Positions 44,102 to 52,787 of a stretch of 64,000 nucleotides of DNA are shown here, piece by piece; within the stretch, counting starts at the first letter, position 1; each line of letters opens with the position of its first letter. A model generated the notes under the pieces. That model saw only the letters and a list, made by a program, of their open reading frames with translations. It was not told the origin of the DNA and made no database searches. The stretch is from Acidobacteriota bacterium. GTDB taxonomy: Bacteria; Acidobacteriota; Terriglobia; Versatilivoradales; Versatilivoraceae. Both the position numbers and the translations under genes were made by a program. The stretch spans positions 79,064-143,063 of the forward strand of contig JAPPDF010000042.1 of the NCBI GenBank assembly GCA_028875575.1. The letters are read 5' to 3'.

Positions 44102-44383
44102 TTGGCCAGACACAAATCAGCCATGAAACGAGCCCGCCAGAACGAGCAAAGGCGCTTGGCCAGGCGGAGCAAGATGCGCCGGTTGCGCACTCAGCTCGGA
44201 AAAATCAGAAACGCCATTTCCGAGAAGAACACCGAGCAGGTCGAACAGTTGCTGGCGCCGACGCTGTCTTTGATCGACAGTTCCACCCACGGCAGCCTCA
44301 TTCACCGAAACAAGGCCGCCCGCCAGAAATCGCGCCTGATGTCTCAAGTCAACAGCCTTTCCGGTAGCGCCTCTTCCGCCTGA
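44102..44383 (+). CDS. rpsT: 30S ribosomal protein S20
   Basis: A 93-aa, strongly basic protein: MARHKSAMKRARQNEQRRLA, then RSKMRRLRTQLGKIRNAISE and ending with SLIHRNKAARQKSRLMSQV, the conserved S20 C-terminal signature. The start codon is TTG at 44102, read as Met, with GGAACAGGAA just upstream. E. coli rpsT also starts with UUG, where the weak start takes part in autogenous control; the same may hold here. A near-consensus promoter lies just upstream. Confidence 0.93.
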   Translation: MARHKSAMKRARQNEQRRLARRSKMRRLRTQLGKIRNAISEKNTEQVEQLLAPTLSLIDSSTHGSLIHRNKAARQKSRLMSQVNSLSGSASSA

Positions 44384-44468
44384 CACCCAAAAAACCCATA
44401 TGTTGAACTGACAGCCGATCCCTCCCTTGCACTGGCTCGGCCGCCTGGGATAGCATGCCCTTCGTCCC

Positions 44469-45839
44469 ATGACCACCCAGAACCTCTCCGATCCCTACCA
44501 GCTTCGTCCCGAAAACATCGAGGATCCCCCACGGACCTATACCAGTATTCTTCGCCGGATCGGTCCCGGCCTGATTCTGGCCAGCGGCATCGTGGGCTCG
44601 GGCGAGTTGATCGCCACCACCGTGCTGGGAGCCGAGGTCGGCTACACGCTGCTGTGGCTGATCATTCTGAGCTGCTTCATCAAGGTGGTGGTTCAAAACG
44701 AGCTGGGCCGCTACTCCATTGGGACCGGCGAAACCACACTGGAGGCCTTCGACCGGGCGCCGGGTCCGCGTCTGCGAGCCTCCTGGCTGGTCTGGGCCTG
44801 GTTCCTGATGGTCATGTTTACGCTCTTGCAGGTGGGCGGGATGCTGGGGGGCGTTTCCGAGGTGCTCAACCGGCTGGTTCCCGCCGTTCCCATCGGTGTC
44901 TGGGTGTGGGTGGTGAACCTGGTGACGGTAATCCTGCTCATCGGCGGACGCTACTGGGTGGTGGAGAGAGTCTCCATGGGACTGGTGGTCTGTTTTACCG
45001 TTCTGACTGTCAGCTGTGCCTTCCTGATGTTCAAGCTGCCCCAGTACTTTTCCTGGTCCCAGGTCGTTTCGGGATTGTCGTTCCAGCTTCCGGAAGGGGG
45101 ACTCATCACCGCCGTGGCCGCATTCGGCATCACCGGAGTGGGAGCCACCGAGTTGGTGGCCTATCCCTACTGGTGCCTGGAGAAAGGGTATGCCCGTTAC
45201 AGCGGCCCTCGAGACGGCGGCTCGGCCTGGCGGGAGAGAGCCGGCGGATGGATTCGGGTCATGGGAGTGGATGTCGGCAATTCCATGGTCATCTACACCT
45301 TTGCCACGGTGGCCTTCTACTTTCTGGGAGCGGGAATCCTGCACGGACGGGGCCTCCTGCCCCAAGGCTCCGAGATGGTTCAGGTCCTTTCCACCATGTA
45401 CACCGAAACCATGGGGCCCTGGTCGTTGCCGCTCTTCCTGGTCGGTGCTTTCGCCGTCCTCTATTCCACCATCTTCGCCGCCACGGCCGCGCACAGCCGG
45501 GTGTTTGCCGATTTTGCCGGAATCCTCAAGCTCTACGACAAGACCGACTACGCCAAACGGCTCCGGGTGACGCGCCTCTTCGTGGTCATCCTTCTTTTCG
45601 TCCCCTCCATCTATTTCATGTTTCTGCAGGCGCCGGTGATGATGGTCATCATCGGTGGAGCGGCCCAGGCCATCATGTTGCCTGTCATTGCCTTCTACAC
45701 GGTCTACCTGCGCTACCGTCACATGCCGAAAGAGGTCCTACCCGGTGCATGGCTGACCCTGGCCCTGTGGATCTCAGCCCTGGTCATGGCCCTAGTGATG
45801 GGCTATTCCTTCATTCAGCGAATCGCGGGCATGAAGTAG
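44469..45839 (+). CDS. NRAMP-fold transporter lacking the canonical metal-site motifs (second homologue)
   Basis: A 456-aa membrane protein with about 11 hydrophobic segments. The first is IGPGLILASGIVGSGELIAT, followed by VVVQNELGRYSIGTGETTLE, which aligns in position and style with TM1-TM3 of NRAMP carriers. The DPGN metal motif is replaced by SGIVGSGE, and the TM6 region reads GITGVGATELVAYPYW instead of the Met-containing MPH motif. It is shorter than the homologue at 14564-16222 because it lacks the long N-terminal tail. Substrate is unknown. The ATG lies 85 bp after rpsT, with no strong ribosome-binding site. Confidence 0.8.
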   Translation: MTTQNLSDPYQLRPENIEDPPRTYTSILRRIGPGLILASGIVGSGELIATTVLGAEVGYTLLWLIILSCFIKVVVQNELGRYSIGTGETTLEAFDRAPGPRLRASWLVWAWFLMVMFTLLQVGGMLGGVSEVLNRLVPAVPIGVWVWVVNLVTVILLIGGRYWVVERVSMGLVVCFTVLTVSCAFLMFKLPQYFSWSQVVSGLSFQLPEGGLITAVAAFGITGVGATELVAYPYWCLEKGYARYSGPRDGGSAWRERAGGWIRVMGVDVGNSMVIYTFATVAFYFLGAGILHGRGLLPQGSEMVQVLSTMYTETMGPWSLPLFLVGAFAVLYSTIFAATAAHSRVFADFAGILKLYDKTDYAKRLRVTRLFVVILLFVPSIYFMFLQAPVMMVIIGGAAQAIMLPVIAFYTVYLRYRHMPKEVLPGAWLTLALWISALVMALVMGYSFIQRIAGMK

Positions 45840-45854
45840 GCGGTCCAATCCTCG

Positions 45855-47138
45855 TCAGGCGTGGGAGAGGACCTTCTCAGTGACGTAGGGGACGGTCTGG
45901 GGGCCTTCGGGGAGCACGGCCACGCGGCAGTTCGGGCCCGAGTCCGCCTGCAGCCGCCTCACCAGGCCGCCGATGTCACGAACAGGTTTGAGGTGCGCTG
46001 CCAGAACCTCGGACTCCGGCAGGGTGGAATAGAGGTAGACCTGCGACTTCATCAGGATTTTGGCCAGGATCTGAACCTGCCACTGATCCTGGATGGTCTC
46101 GGTGTGGTTGTGAATGTTGGAGAGCACCTCGGCGGGAGACTGTCCTGAGCGCAGCAATTGGCCGAAGGGACCCTCCGAAGGCAGGCCGTCGCAGCACTCC
46201 GAAGCCATGATAATGGTTCCACCCTGCTTGACGATGCGGGCGGCGGCCGACATGCCCTTGACGGCCTGGTAGAGATTGAGATCCAGGGGGAACCCCGAAT
46301 TGGTGGTCACCACCACATCGAAGGGTTGCTCCACCGGTCGCATGACCGATTCTCGTGCAAACCGGCATCCCTCGTCGTGAGCTTCCTTCCAGTCTCCCAC
46401 GAAGACACCGGTGATTTCCCGGTCCTTGTTGAGAGTGACGTTGACAATGAAGTCCGGCCGGACCAGGGCGGCAATTTCCGACATCTCCCGGTAGATGGGG
46501 TTGTTGGCGGTTTCTCCCCAGGTGGCGTTGGGGTTGTCGATCATTGGAGCCGAGTGGTTGCGCAGGATGCTCTCGAAGGCGCCCACCCCCAGCAACACCG
46601 CCTTGGGTCCCCCCGAGAATCCCGCAAATAGATGGGGCTCGATGAATCCCGTCAGGATTTTGAGCCGGGCCTGTACGAAATCCTTGTTGACCCAGACCTG
46701 GTTGCCGTATCGGCTGGCGCCGAGATGAACCATGCTGGAACGATCCCGAGGTTGGTGCTGCACGATGCGGTATTTGTCGAGGATCTCGCGCCCCAGCATG
46801 GCCTCCAGCTCCTGGGGCGTGTTGGACCGGTGGGTGCCTACGGCGTTGATCAAGGTGATGTTTTCTTTTGGCACCTGGTCCAGTTCGGACAACACGATCG
46901 GCAGTACCCTGTCGCTCGGCATGGCCCGCGTGCGGTCCGGAAAGATGATGGCCACCGAGGTATCGGCTGTGGCCAGCTCGCGCAGCGGGGCCGCGGCCAC
47001 CGGGTTGCGAAGCGCATGGAGAAGGGAGGCGGCTTCATCGTCCAGTCCCTTTACGAACCGGGGCTCGATGACCTCGACTCCCCGTTCCGGAAAATCGACA
47101 TCGAGTCCGTTTTTTCCGTAGGCCAGTGTTACCTTCAT
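45855..47138 (-). CDS. LarA-family (nickel-pincer lactate racemase-like, DUF2088) protein
   Basis: A 427-aa protein of the LarA family. Marks: the N-terminal DUF2088 domain with IIFPDRTRAMPSDRVLPIVL, NAVGTHRSNTPQELEAMLG (His of GTHR) and EPHLFAGFSGGPKAVLLGVG, containing the His and the Lys that in LarA carry or contact the pincer cofactor. MASECCDGLPSEGPFG is in the second domain. Many LarA homologues act on substrates other than lactate. Cofactor-assembly genes larB, larC, larE are not in the window. ATG 47138 (GGGAGAGG upstream) is preferred to the longer frame from 47234. Confidence 0.87.
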   Translation of the reverse strand: MKVTLAYGKNGLDVDFPERGVEVIEPRFVKGLDDEAASLLHALRNPVAAAPLRELATADTSVAIIFPDRTRAMPSDRVLPIVLSELDQVPKENITLINAVGTHRSNTPQELEAMLGREILDKYRIVQHQPRDRSSMVHLGASRYGNQVWVNKDFVQARLKILTGFIEPHLFAGFSGGPKAVLLGVGAFESILRNHSAPMIDNPNATWGETANNPIYREMSEIAALVRPDFIVNVTLNKDREITGVFVGDWKEAHDEGCRFARESVMRPVEQPFDVVVTTNSGFPLDLNLYQAVKGMSAAARIVKQGGTIIMASECCDGLPSEGPFGQLLRSGQSPAEVLSNIHNHTETIQDQWQVQILAKILMKSQVYLYSTLPESEVLAAHLKPVRDIGGLVRRLQADSGPNCRVAVLPEGPQTVPYVTEKVLSHA

Positions 47139-47381
47139 GTCCTCTCCCGAGATTCCCAAGATCGCCGTGTGGTTGGACCGCTTTCCCGAACCCGCCGCCA
47201 TTCGGGCGCGAATGGAAGCGATGTCCAATGCCATGTTGACCCGCTCCGGCGCATATTATACTTTGATTCGGACCGCAGCCGGAGTTTCGGGTGGGTCGGC
47301 CCGACCTTCACCGGGTGAAGGAATTGAAATCGAAGCTGCCGGGGCCGAATTGGGCGGCCCGTAACCCACAGAAAAGATGCC

Positions 47382-47744
47382 ATGCGAGAGAGCGACTTTT
47401 TCGATGAAAAGGACGTCAGAAAGCCCACCAGTCTGACCTGTCCCTTCTGTGGCCGCACCTATCAGTACGAGGTGCGCTGGCGGCAGCGCCTCAAGAAGAA
47501 GCGCCTGCCCGGGGGCGCTTCTTCAGAGGACCGCCGGCGGTTCAGCAAGGCTCAGTCCTACCTGGTCCGAATCGACGACATGGTCGGCTGCCAGCACGGT
47601 GGATGTCGCCGGCGGTTCGAGATTGCCAGTTTTCAAACCGTCGTCTTCCTGTCCGAATCCGAACCTGTCTCGGACGCAACCCGCAAGCAGCCTACCAGAA
47701 CCCCAGCCCGCAGGAATCGAAATCGAAACCACCGCCGAGGTTAG
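47382..47744 (+). CDS. Conserved-looking hypothetical protein with a probable zinc ribbon
   Basis: A 120-aa basic protein. CPFCGRTYQYEVRW carries CxxC near residue 20; a second group, VGCQHGGCRRRFEI near residues 68-81, supplies two more cysteines, so a four-Cys zinc site is plausible. The middle (KKKRLPGGASSEDRRRFSKA) is rich in Lys/Arg. The last 25 residues are a low-complexity Arg/Asn/Pro tail that may not be conserved. I do not recognise the family. It stands alone, divergent from the larA-like gene and upstream of an inverted-repeat element. Confidence 0.6.
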   Translation: MRESDFFDEKDVRKPTSLTCPFCGRTYQYEVRWRQRLKKKRLPGGASSEDRRRFSKAQSYLVRIDDMVGCQHGGCRRRFEIASFQTVVFLSESEPVSDATRKQPTRTPARRNRNRNHRRG

Positions 47745-47886
47745 TGTCCCGTTTCGGAAACAGGTCAGCCCTGTTTCCGAGAAGGAAAACCGGACGGACT
47801 TGTCTGGAACACCCCTGTTTCGCCCCTTATGAGCCGCCCCGTCCTATGGGACGGCGGCACGCCCAGGTGAAAAGTGAATAGTGGAG

Positions 47887-48096
47887 AGTGAAGAGTGGAG
47901 AGTGGTCAGTGGAGGGTGCTGGGAGCAGGCAAGCACCTGATGACCCACTCGCACTCTCTCAAGGACCCTGCCGAGATCGACAAGGCACTTAATGGATCGA
48001 TTCCAGTCGTATTTGAAGGACTGCGCCGAGACCGACAAGATGCTTTGCGTGTCGATCAAGTAGCTCTTCACTGTCCACTCCCCACTCTTCACTCGT
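47887..48096. repeat. Inverted-repeat element with GTGGAGAGTG arms (MITE-like)
   Basis: Left arm (47887-47915) GAGTGAAGAGTGGAGAGTGG then TCAGTGGAGG; right arm (48063-48096) reads on the minus strand GAGTGAAGAGTGGGGAGTGG then ACAGTGAAGAG, so about 25 of 29 positions agree. Between them two similar segments, GCCGAGATCGACAAGGC and GCCGAGACCGACAAGATGC, form an internal direct repeat. No gene is seen in 47745-48157. Confidence 0.6.
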
Positions 48097-48157
48097 CTGA
48101 GGCATCCCTGTTGCACTCTGTATGATCCATCCCGTCGTCGGGGACGGGACCGGCGAA

Positions 48158-49165
48158 TCAGATCCCCAGCAGGATCTTGCCGAACTGTTTGGCGTCCTCC
48201 ATCCGCCGATGAGCCTCCCCGGCCTCCTCTAGAGGAAAAACCCTATCGATCGGCGGGCGCAAACCGTGGGCCGAGCAAAGTTGAACCAGGGCATCGAACT
48301 CCTGCGGGCTGGCCATGGTGGACCCCATCACCGTCACCTGCTTCCAGAAAATACGCCTCACCTCGATCTGCCGGGCGGCACCCAGGGTTGCGCCGTAGGT
48401 GACGATTCTTCCGGCGGGTCCGATCAGATCCAGCGCTCTCTCGAAGACGCTGCCGCCGCTGCCGTCGATGATCACGTCCAGCGGCCGACCCTGCAGCAGT
48501 CGGCGCAGCTTGCGGCCCCACTGCTCGTCCCGATAGTTGACGCCGCCGACCGCCCCCAGGGTGCGGGCGCGGTCGATCTTGTGGTCGCTTCCCGAGGTGA
48601 CGAACGTCCTGGCGCCCAGGCAATGGGTGATCTGCAAGGCCAGGGAGGCCACTCCTCCGCCCACGCCGGTTATCAGGACCGTTTCGCCGGACCTCACCTG
48701 GGCCCTGGTGACCACGGCCCGGTAGGCGGTCATGCCGGCCAGCGGCAGCGCCGCCGCTTCCTCCAGGGAAAGGTAGGCCGGCTTGGGACGGATGTTGTCG
48801 GCCGGAACGGCGACCATCTGCGCATAGGTGCCATTGTCGGGCATCCCCAGAATGCGCATGCCCGGCCCTTGAGCCTTGATTTCCGGTCCCCAGTCCAGGC
48901 AGGGGTTGATGAGCACAGCCTGGCCCAGCAGGTCGGTGGATACGCCGGAGCCCACGCCGGCCACTTCGCCTGAACCGTCCGAACCCAGGATGGTGGGAAG
49001 CTGAATGTTGGCGTACAGTCCCTTGCGGATCCAGGCGTCGCGGTGGTTCAGCGCGGCCGCCTTCAGACGGACCAGCACCTGGCCGTCTCCGGGAACCGGG
49101 TCGGAGACCTCTTCCCACAGCAGCTTTTCGGGACCACCCAAATCCTTCAGCACGATCGCTTTCAT
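48158..49165 (-). CDS. Zinc-independent MDR-family NAD(P)H oxidoreductase
   Basis: A 335-aa medium-chain dehydrogenase/reductase. Marks: N-terminal GroES-like domain with VLVRLKAAALNHRDAWIRKG and PTILGSDGSGEVAGVG; Rossmann domain with VLITGVGGGVASLALQI and DVIIDGSGGSVFERALDLIG; C-terminal RVFPLEEAGEAHRRMEDAKQ, FGKILLGI. The Cys/His zinc ligands of alcohol dehydrogenases (GHE motif, structural Cys4) are absent, so it belongs to the quinone-oxidoreductase/enoyl-reductase side of the family. Substrate unknown. It is 35 bp downstream of the ABC permease on the same strand. Confidence 0.86.
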   Translation of the reverse strand: MKAIVLKDLGGPEKLLWEEVSDPVPGDGQVLVRLKAAALNHRDAWIRKGLYANIQLPTILGSDGSGEVAGVGSGVSTDLLGQAVLINPCLDWGPEIKAQGPGMRILGMPDNGTYAQMVAVPADNIRPKPAYLSLEEAAALPLAGMTAYRAVVTRAQVRSGETVLITGVGGGVASLALQITHCLGARTFVTSGSDHKIDRARTLGAVGGVNYRDEQWGRKLRRLLQGRPLDVIIDGSGGSVFERALDLIGPAGRIVTYGATLGAARQIEVRRIFWKQVTVMGSTMASPQEFDALVQLCSAHGLRPPIDRVFPLEEAGEAHRRMEDAKQFGKILLGI

Positions 49166-49200
49166 TGCAGTTACCTCACCTGTATTCGTACCCGCCTGGC

Positions 49201-50466
49201 TCAGGACTCCTTGAGCCAGCGGTAGACCTCCCCCACACGGGGGCGTTTGCCATACATCAATGAAGCCGTCCGAAAGAGCCGGGAGGCTCCCTTGACGGCC
49301 AGGAATATCCCCAGAATCAGCACTGCCGTGGAGACCAGCACATCCACCAGCGGGACCTCGTCGGTGCTTAGCCGCAGCAGCATGGTGACCGGCGCCGTCA
49401 AGGGGAAGAACGAAAAGGAACGGGCCAGCCAGGAATGGGGCTGCTGCATGAGAGACGCGAGCAGAAACATCGGAATCATGCTGGTCATTGTCCAGACAAC
49501 CGACAACTGCTGGCTTTCCTGGGAAGAGTTGCCCAACAGGCCGGTGCCCGCCATGAGGCCGGCAAACAGGAGATAGCCGAGGATCACGTACATCAGGCTC
49601 AAGAGAATCTGTCCGGGAGACAGGGTCATCAGGGTCAATATCAGGCTGGCAGGCAGCACCAGCAGCACCACGTAGAAGGCAACCTGCAGCAGCCCGGCTG
49701 CGCCCAGGCCCATCATCTTGCCCATCAGGAGCTGGGTGGGAGTCACCGACGAAAGAAGGATCTCGATGACCCGGTTCTGCTTCTCCTCGGCAATGCCCTG
49801 GAGCAGGTAACCTGAAGACATGAAGATGGAGATCGTCAAGAGAAAAAACATGATAAAGGGTCCCAGGAACCGCCCGACTCGCTTCAGCAGGTTGCCCTCA
49901 GGCTGGATCCGACCCTGTTTTGAGACTTGCATTTCCTTGAATCGCCCCGGTGTCAGGATTCTGGCCACGGCTTCTTCTTCCAGCCGCCCACTGGCCAGGC
50001 TGGCTCGCAGCAGTGCGCTCAAATGCCTCCGCCCGGTTCGGGTCAACTGAGAGAAGATGCCCTTTTTAGCCGCGTAGACGACGATGTCGCCGCTCTGCAG
50101 ATAGTCGGCTTGCAGCAGGAAGACAGCACTGAGATCGCCCTTTTTGAGGTCCGCCAGAGCCTTGTCCAGATCGTCATAGGCCACCAGGTTGGAGTCAACC
50201 CCGGCGCCGGGCACCGGGAGCGGGTTCGATGAAACGGTTGGGCGGGTCACTTCCTGCAAGCTGAAGTCCAGAACGCGGGCGCGGTCAACCACACCAGCCG
50301 GACCTTGATTGGCTTGCGAATCGCGGAAGCTCTCCCGGGACAGCATGCTGGCCGCCAAGAGTCCGCCGATCATGAGCAGCGGCAGTCCAAACAGTGTGAA
50401 CAGGTAACCCTTGCGGGTCACGGTCACCAGGAACTCTCGCTTGGCAATGGCCCAGACCTTGTTCAT
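49201..50466 (-). CDS. ABC-2 type transporter permease (NatB-like)
   Basis: A 421-aa permease. One N-terminal transmembrane helix (YLFTLFGLPLLMIGGLLAAS) is followed by a large extracytoplasmic domain (about residues 40-190) and a C-terminal group of about five helices, including FLGPFIMFFLLTISIFMSSG and ILLSSVTPTQLLMGKMMGLG. That is the ABC2_membrane_3/NatB layout, associated with sodium export or drug/peptide export. It overlaps the ATPase gene by 4 bp (50463-50466), so they form a coupled pair. Confidence 0.88.
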   Translation of the reverse strand: MNKVWAIAKREFLVTVTRKGYLFTLFGLPLLMIGGLLAASMLSRESFRDSQANQGPAGVVDRARVLDFSLQEVTRPTVSSNPLPVPGAGVDSNLVAYDDLDKALADLKKGDLSAVFLLQADYLQSGDIVVYAAKKGIFSQLTRTGRRHLSALLRASLASGRLEEEAVARILTPGRFKEMQVSKQGRIQPEGNLLKRVGRFLGPFIMFFLLTISIFMSSGYLLQGIAEEKQNRVIEILLSSVTPTQLLMGKMMGLGAAGLLQVAFYVVLLVLPASLILTLMTLSPGQILLSLMYVILGYLLFAGLMAGTGLLGNSSQESQQLSVVWTMTSMIPMFLLASLMQQPHSWLARSFSFFPLTAPVTMLLRLSTDEVPLVDVLVSTAVLILGIFLAVKGASRLFRTASLMYGKRPRVGEVYRWLKES

Positions 50467-51377
50467 GAGTTATCCCGCACCACCCGAATGAATATCTCGT
50501 CGAGAGGGGTTCTGGTGCGCTGGAACGATTCGATCTCGGCGCCCGACTCCACCAGCCAGCCGAGGAATTTTGCCGCTTCCACTCCCTGCTTCAGGTAAAC
50601 GGTAGCTGCAGCGTTGTGGCGGGTGAAACGGTCAATGAGCTCGCACCTATGGTATTCAGCCCCGGAGTGCACCAGGAAGGAAGGCTCGGAGTAGCGGTTC
50701 TGAATATCCTCGAGGTCCCCATAGAGCACCTGGCGTCCCCGATCGATCATGAAGACCCGGCGGCACAGCGATTCCACCAGCGACATCTGGTGCACGGACA
50801 GCACCACTGTCTTTCCCTCGGCGGCCAGTTCCCGAATGGACCGGACCAGCAGATGAACGTTGATGGGATCCAGCCCGGTGAAGGGTTCGTCCAGGATGAG
50901 GATGTCGGGGTCGGAGACAACGGTTGCGATGAATTGGACCTTTTGCTGGTTGCCCTTGGAGAGCTCCTGGACCGGGCGGTTCCGTAAATCGTCGATCTCC
51001 AGTCTCTTGAGCCAATCGCGGGCATTGCTGCGGACCCGCTCGATGGGGACGCCCTTGAGCGACCCAAGGTATTCCAGAACCGCCATCACCCTTTGTCGAA
51101 AATAGAGGCCGCGCTCTTCAGGCAGGTAGCCGATGCGGTTCTTGTGGGTCTCTGAAATGGGCTGCCCCTGGATTTGAATGGATCCGGCGTCCGGCCGAAT
51201 CAGGTCGAGAATGAGGCGGATGAGTGTGGTCTTGCCGGCTCCGTTCGGTCCCAGGAGGCCGAAGATTTCGCCGCTGCCGATCTCGAACGAGGCGCCATCC
51301 ACGGCGACGACCGAACGGAAGTTCTTGCTGACTTTCCGAACCGAAATGACGGCGTTGGGGGAGACCATAAGCGGCAT
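50463..51377 (-). CDS. ABC transporter ATP-binding protein (NatA-like)
   Basis: A 304-aa ABC ATPase. Walker A GLLGPNGAGKTTLIRLI, Q-loop IGYLPEERGLYFRQRV, signature VQELSKGNQQKVQFIATVV (SKGNQQK variant of LSGGQ), Walker B ILILDEPFTGLDPIN, H-loop LSVHQMSLVE, and a C-terminal DUF4162 extension (about 220-304) typical of NatA-type exporters. The SKGNQQK form is standard for this subfamily. ATG 51377 is used; an internal ATG four codons later is possible. Divergent from the Mrp operon. Confidence 0.92.
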   Translation of the reverse strand: MPLMVSPNAVISVRKVSKNFRSVVAVDGASFEIGSGEIFGLLGPNGAGKTTLIRLILDLIRPDAGSIQIQGQPISETHKNRIGYLPEERGLYFRQRVMAVLEYLGSLKGVPIERVRSNARDWLKRLEIDDLRNRPVQELSKGNQQKVQFIATVVSDPDILILDEPFTGLDPINVHLLVRSIRELAAEGKTVVLSVHQMSLVESLCRRVFMIDRGRQVLYGDLEDIQNRYSEPSFLVHSGAEYHRCELIDRFTRHNAAATVYLKQGVEAAKFLGWLVESGAEIESFQRTRTPLDEIFIRVVRDNS

Positions 51378-51443
51378 ACCTTATCACGATGGCCATACCC
51401 GGTCTAAGGCAATATTCTTGCCCTCCAGGCACCGACTCTTGGG

Positions 51444-51472
51444 TGTCCATTTCGTAGGCTTTTGACTATAAT
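51444..51472 (+). promoter_or_regulatory. Candidate promoter of the Mrp operon
   Basis: A perfect TATAAT at 51467-51472, with a weak -35 (TGTCCA) 17 bp earlier, 112 bp upstream of the mrpE start. Confidence 0.45.
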
Positions 51473-51583
51473 ATCCCGGTTTTTCAGGGGCCAAAGCTGC
51501 CGTTTCTTGACGGATTTCGGCAGGGACGCGCCGTCCATTGGGCCCCGCTTTCCCGACGGGAAACTCCTGTCGTTACAGAATCC

Positions 51584-52186
51584 ATGGCAACCGAATCAGC
51601 GGGTCCCAAGAGAACAGGTCTGAAACGCGTGCGCTCGGGGAGGGCGCTGGTGATCGAAGCCTTGTTGCTGATGGGTTTGTGGCTCCATCTCAGCGGCCGC
51701 TTCGACCCCTTCCACCTGGCGCTGGGCGTGGGGTCGGTATTGTTGGTGATGTGGATCAATGCTCCCCTCAAGCAGACCCAACTATACAGTGGCGATACCT
51801 TTGCCTGGGACCGGGCCAACTACTGGGCCCTGCTGGCCTATTTGCCCTGGCTGGGGTGGGAGATCCTGTTGGGCAGCATTCAGGTGGCCTACCTGGTGTT
51901 GCACCCCAGGATGCCGGTGGAGCCTTGCCTGGTCCACTTCCGGGTGAATCTGCCCAACCTGGCGGCCAGAGTGATCCTCGGCAACTCCATCACCCTGACT
52001 CCGGGAACGGTGACGATCCGAATCCGGGGGAACGAATTCGTGGTCCACGCACTGACCCGGGCATCGGCGGAAGGCCTGGTGCACGGCGACATGCCGCTGA
52101 GAGTCTCCAGGATTTTCCATGGCCCTCGGGAACAAGTCGTTACCCAGGTCCGAGTGGTCAAGCTGAACGGCTCATCCGCAAATTGA
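51584..52186 (+). CDS. mrpE: Mrp antiporter subunit E (MbhA-like)
   Basis: A 200-aa MrpE. Two to three N-terminal hydrophobic segments (ALVIEALLLMGLWLHLSG, FHLALGVGSVLLVMWIN, YWALLAYLPWLGWEILLGSI) and the conserved soluble half: VHFRVNLPNLAARVILGNSI, TLTPGTVTIRIRGNEFVVHA. The LGNSITLTPGT signature is diagnostic of the family. It is slightly longer than average by a basic N-terminal tail. First gene of the operon; TGA overlaps the ATG of mrpF by one base. The complex as a whole exchanges Na+ (or Ca2+, K+) for protons. Confidence 0.92.
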   Translation: MATESAGPKRTGLKRVRSGRALVIEALLLMGLWLHLSGRFDPFHLALGVGSVLLVMWINAPLKQTQLYSGDTFAWDRANYWALLAYLPWLGWEILLGSIQVAYLVLHPRMPVEPCLVHFRVNLPNLAARVILGNSITLTPGTVTIRIRGNEFVVHALTRASAEGLVHGDMPLRVSRIFHGPREQVVTQVRVVKLNGSSAN

Positions 52187-52455
52187 TGGAAGACGTCTTT
52201 CTCTACCTCGCCATCGTCCTGTCCGTCATCATTCCTTTGCCCTTCTACCGCGTGTTGAAGGGACCCACCATATTTGACCGGCTCCTGGGTGCAAGCGCCA
52301 TAGGCACCAAGACGCTGGTGCTGGTTTGTCTGATCGGCTTTCTCTACGGCCGGATCGAGTTGTTTGTCGACATTGCCCTGGCCTACGCCATCCTGAACTT
52401 CATCGGTCTGGTCGCCGTGGCCAGATATTTCCAGAGCCACCCCGAGGAAAGATGA
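52186..52455 (+). CDS. mrpF: Mrp antiporter subunit F (MbhB-like)
   Basis: An 89-aa protein with three hydrophobic helices: FLYLAIVLSVIIPLPFYRVL, TLVLVCLIGFLYG and DIALAYAILNFIGLVAVARY. KGPTIFDRLLGASAIGTK is the MrpF signature between the first two helices. The ATG at 52186 overlaps the mrpE stop, and its own TGA overlaps the ATG of mrpG, so I trim the longer ORF that begins at 51538. Confidence 0.93.
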   Translation: MEDVFLYLAIVLSVIIPLPFYRVLKGPTIFDRLLGASAIGTKTLVLVCLIGFLYGRIELFVDIALAYAILNFIGLVAVARYFQSHPEER

Positions 52456-52787
52456 GCACCTTCAGAGAACTGCTGGCATTGACGATGGTCTTCGCAGGGA
52501 GCTTCTTTCTGCTGGTGGGCAGCGTGGGAATTTTGCGCTTGCCGGACATTTTCTGCCGAACTCACGCTACCAGCAAGAACGATACCCTGGGCATCTTGCT
52601 GGCCGTGGGAGGCCTGGCAGTGTTCGAGGGGTTTACGCTGACAAGCCTCAAGCTGGTCACGGCCCTGGTCTTTGTGGCCTTGGCCTACCCCATCGGGTCT
52701 CATGTGCTGGTCAATGCGGCTGCACGCTTCCACTGGCGGCGACAGCCCGGTGGCGCCCCGCGGCGTGAGACAGGGGAGAAGCCGTAA
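52452..52787 (+). CDS. mrpG: Mrp antiporter subunit G (MbhC-like)
   Basis: A 111-aa protein with three hydrophobic helices and the MrpG signature GILRLPDIFCRTHATSKNDT between helices 1 and 2 (normally RLPDxYxRxHAxtKxxT). The last about 20 residues are a hydrophilic basic tail. ATGA overlap with mrpF, and the next gene begins at its stop, indicating tight coupling. MrpG-like subunits contact MrpA/MrpD-type channels in known structures. Confidence 0.93.
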   Translation: MSTFRELLALTMVFAGSFFLLVGSVGILRLPDIFCRTHATSKNDTLGILLAVGGLAVFEGFTLTSLKLVTALVFVALAYPIGSHVLVNAAARFHWRRQPGGAPRRETGEKP

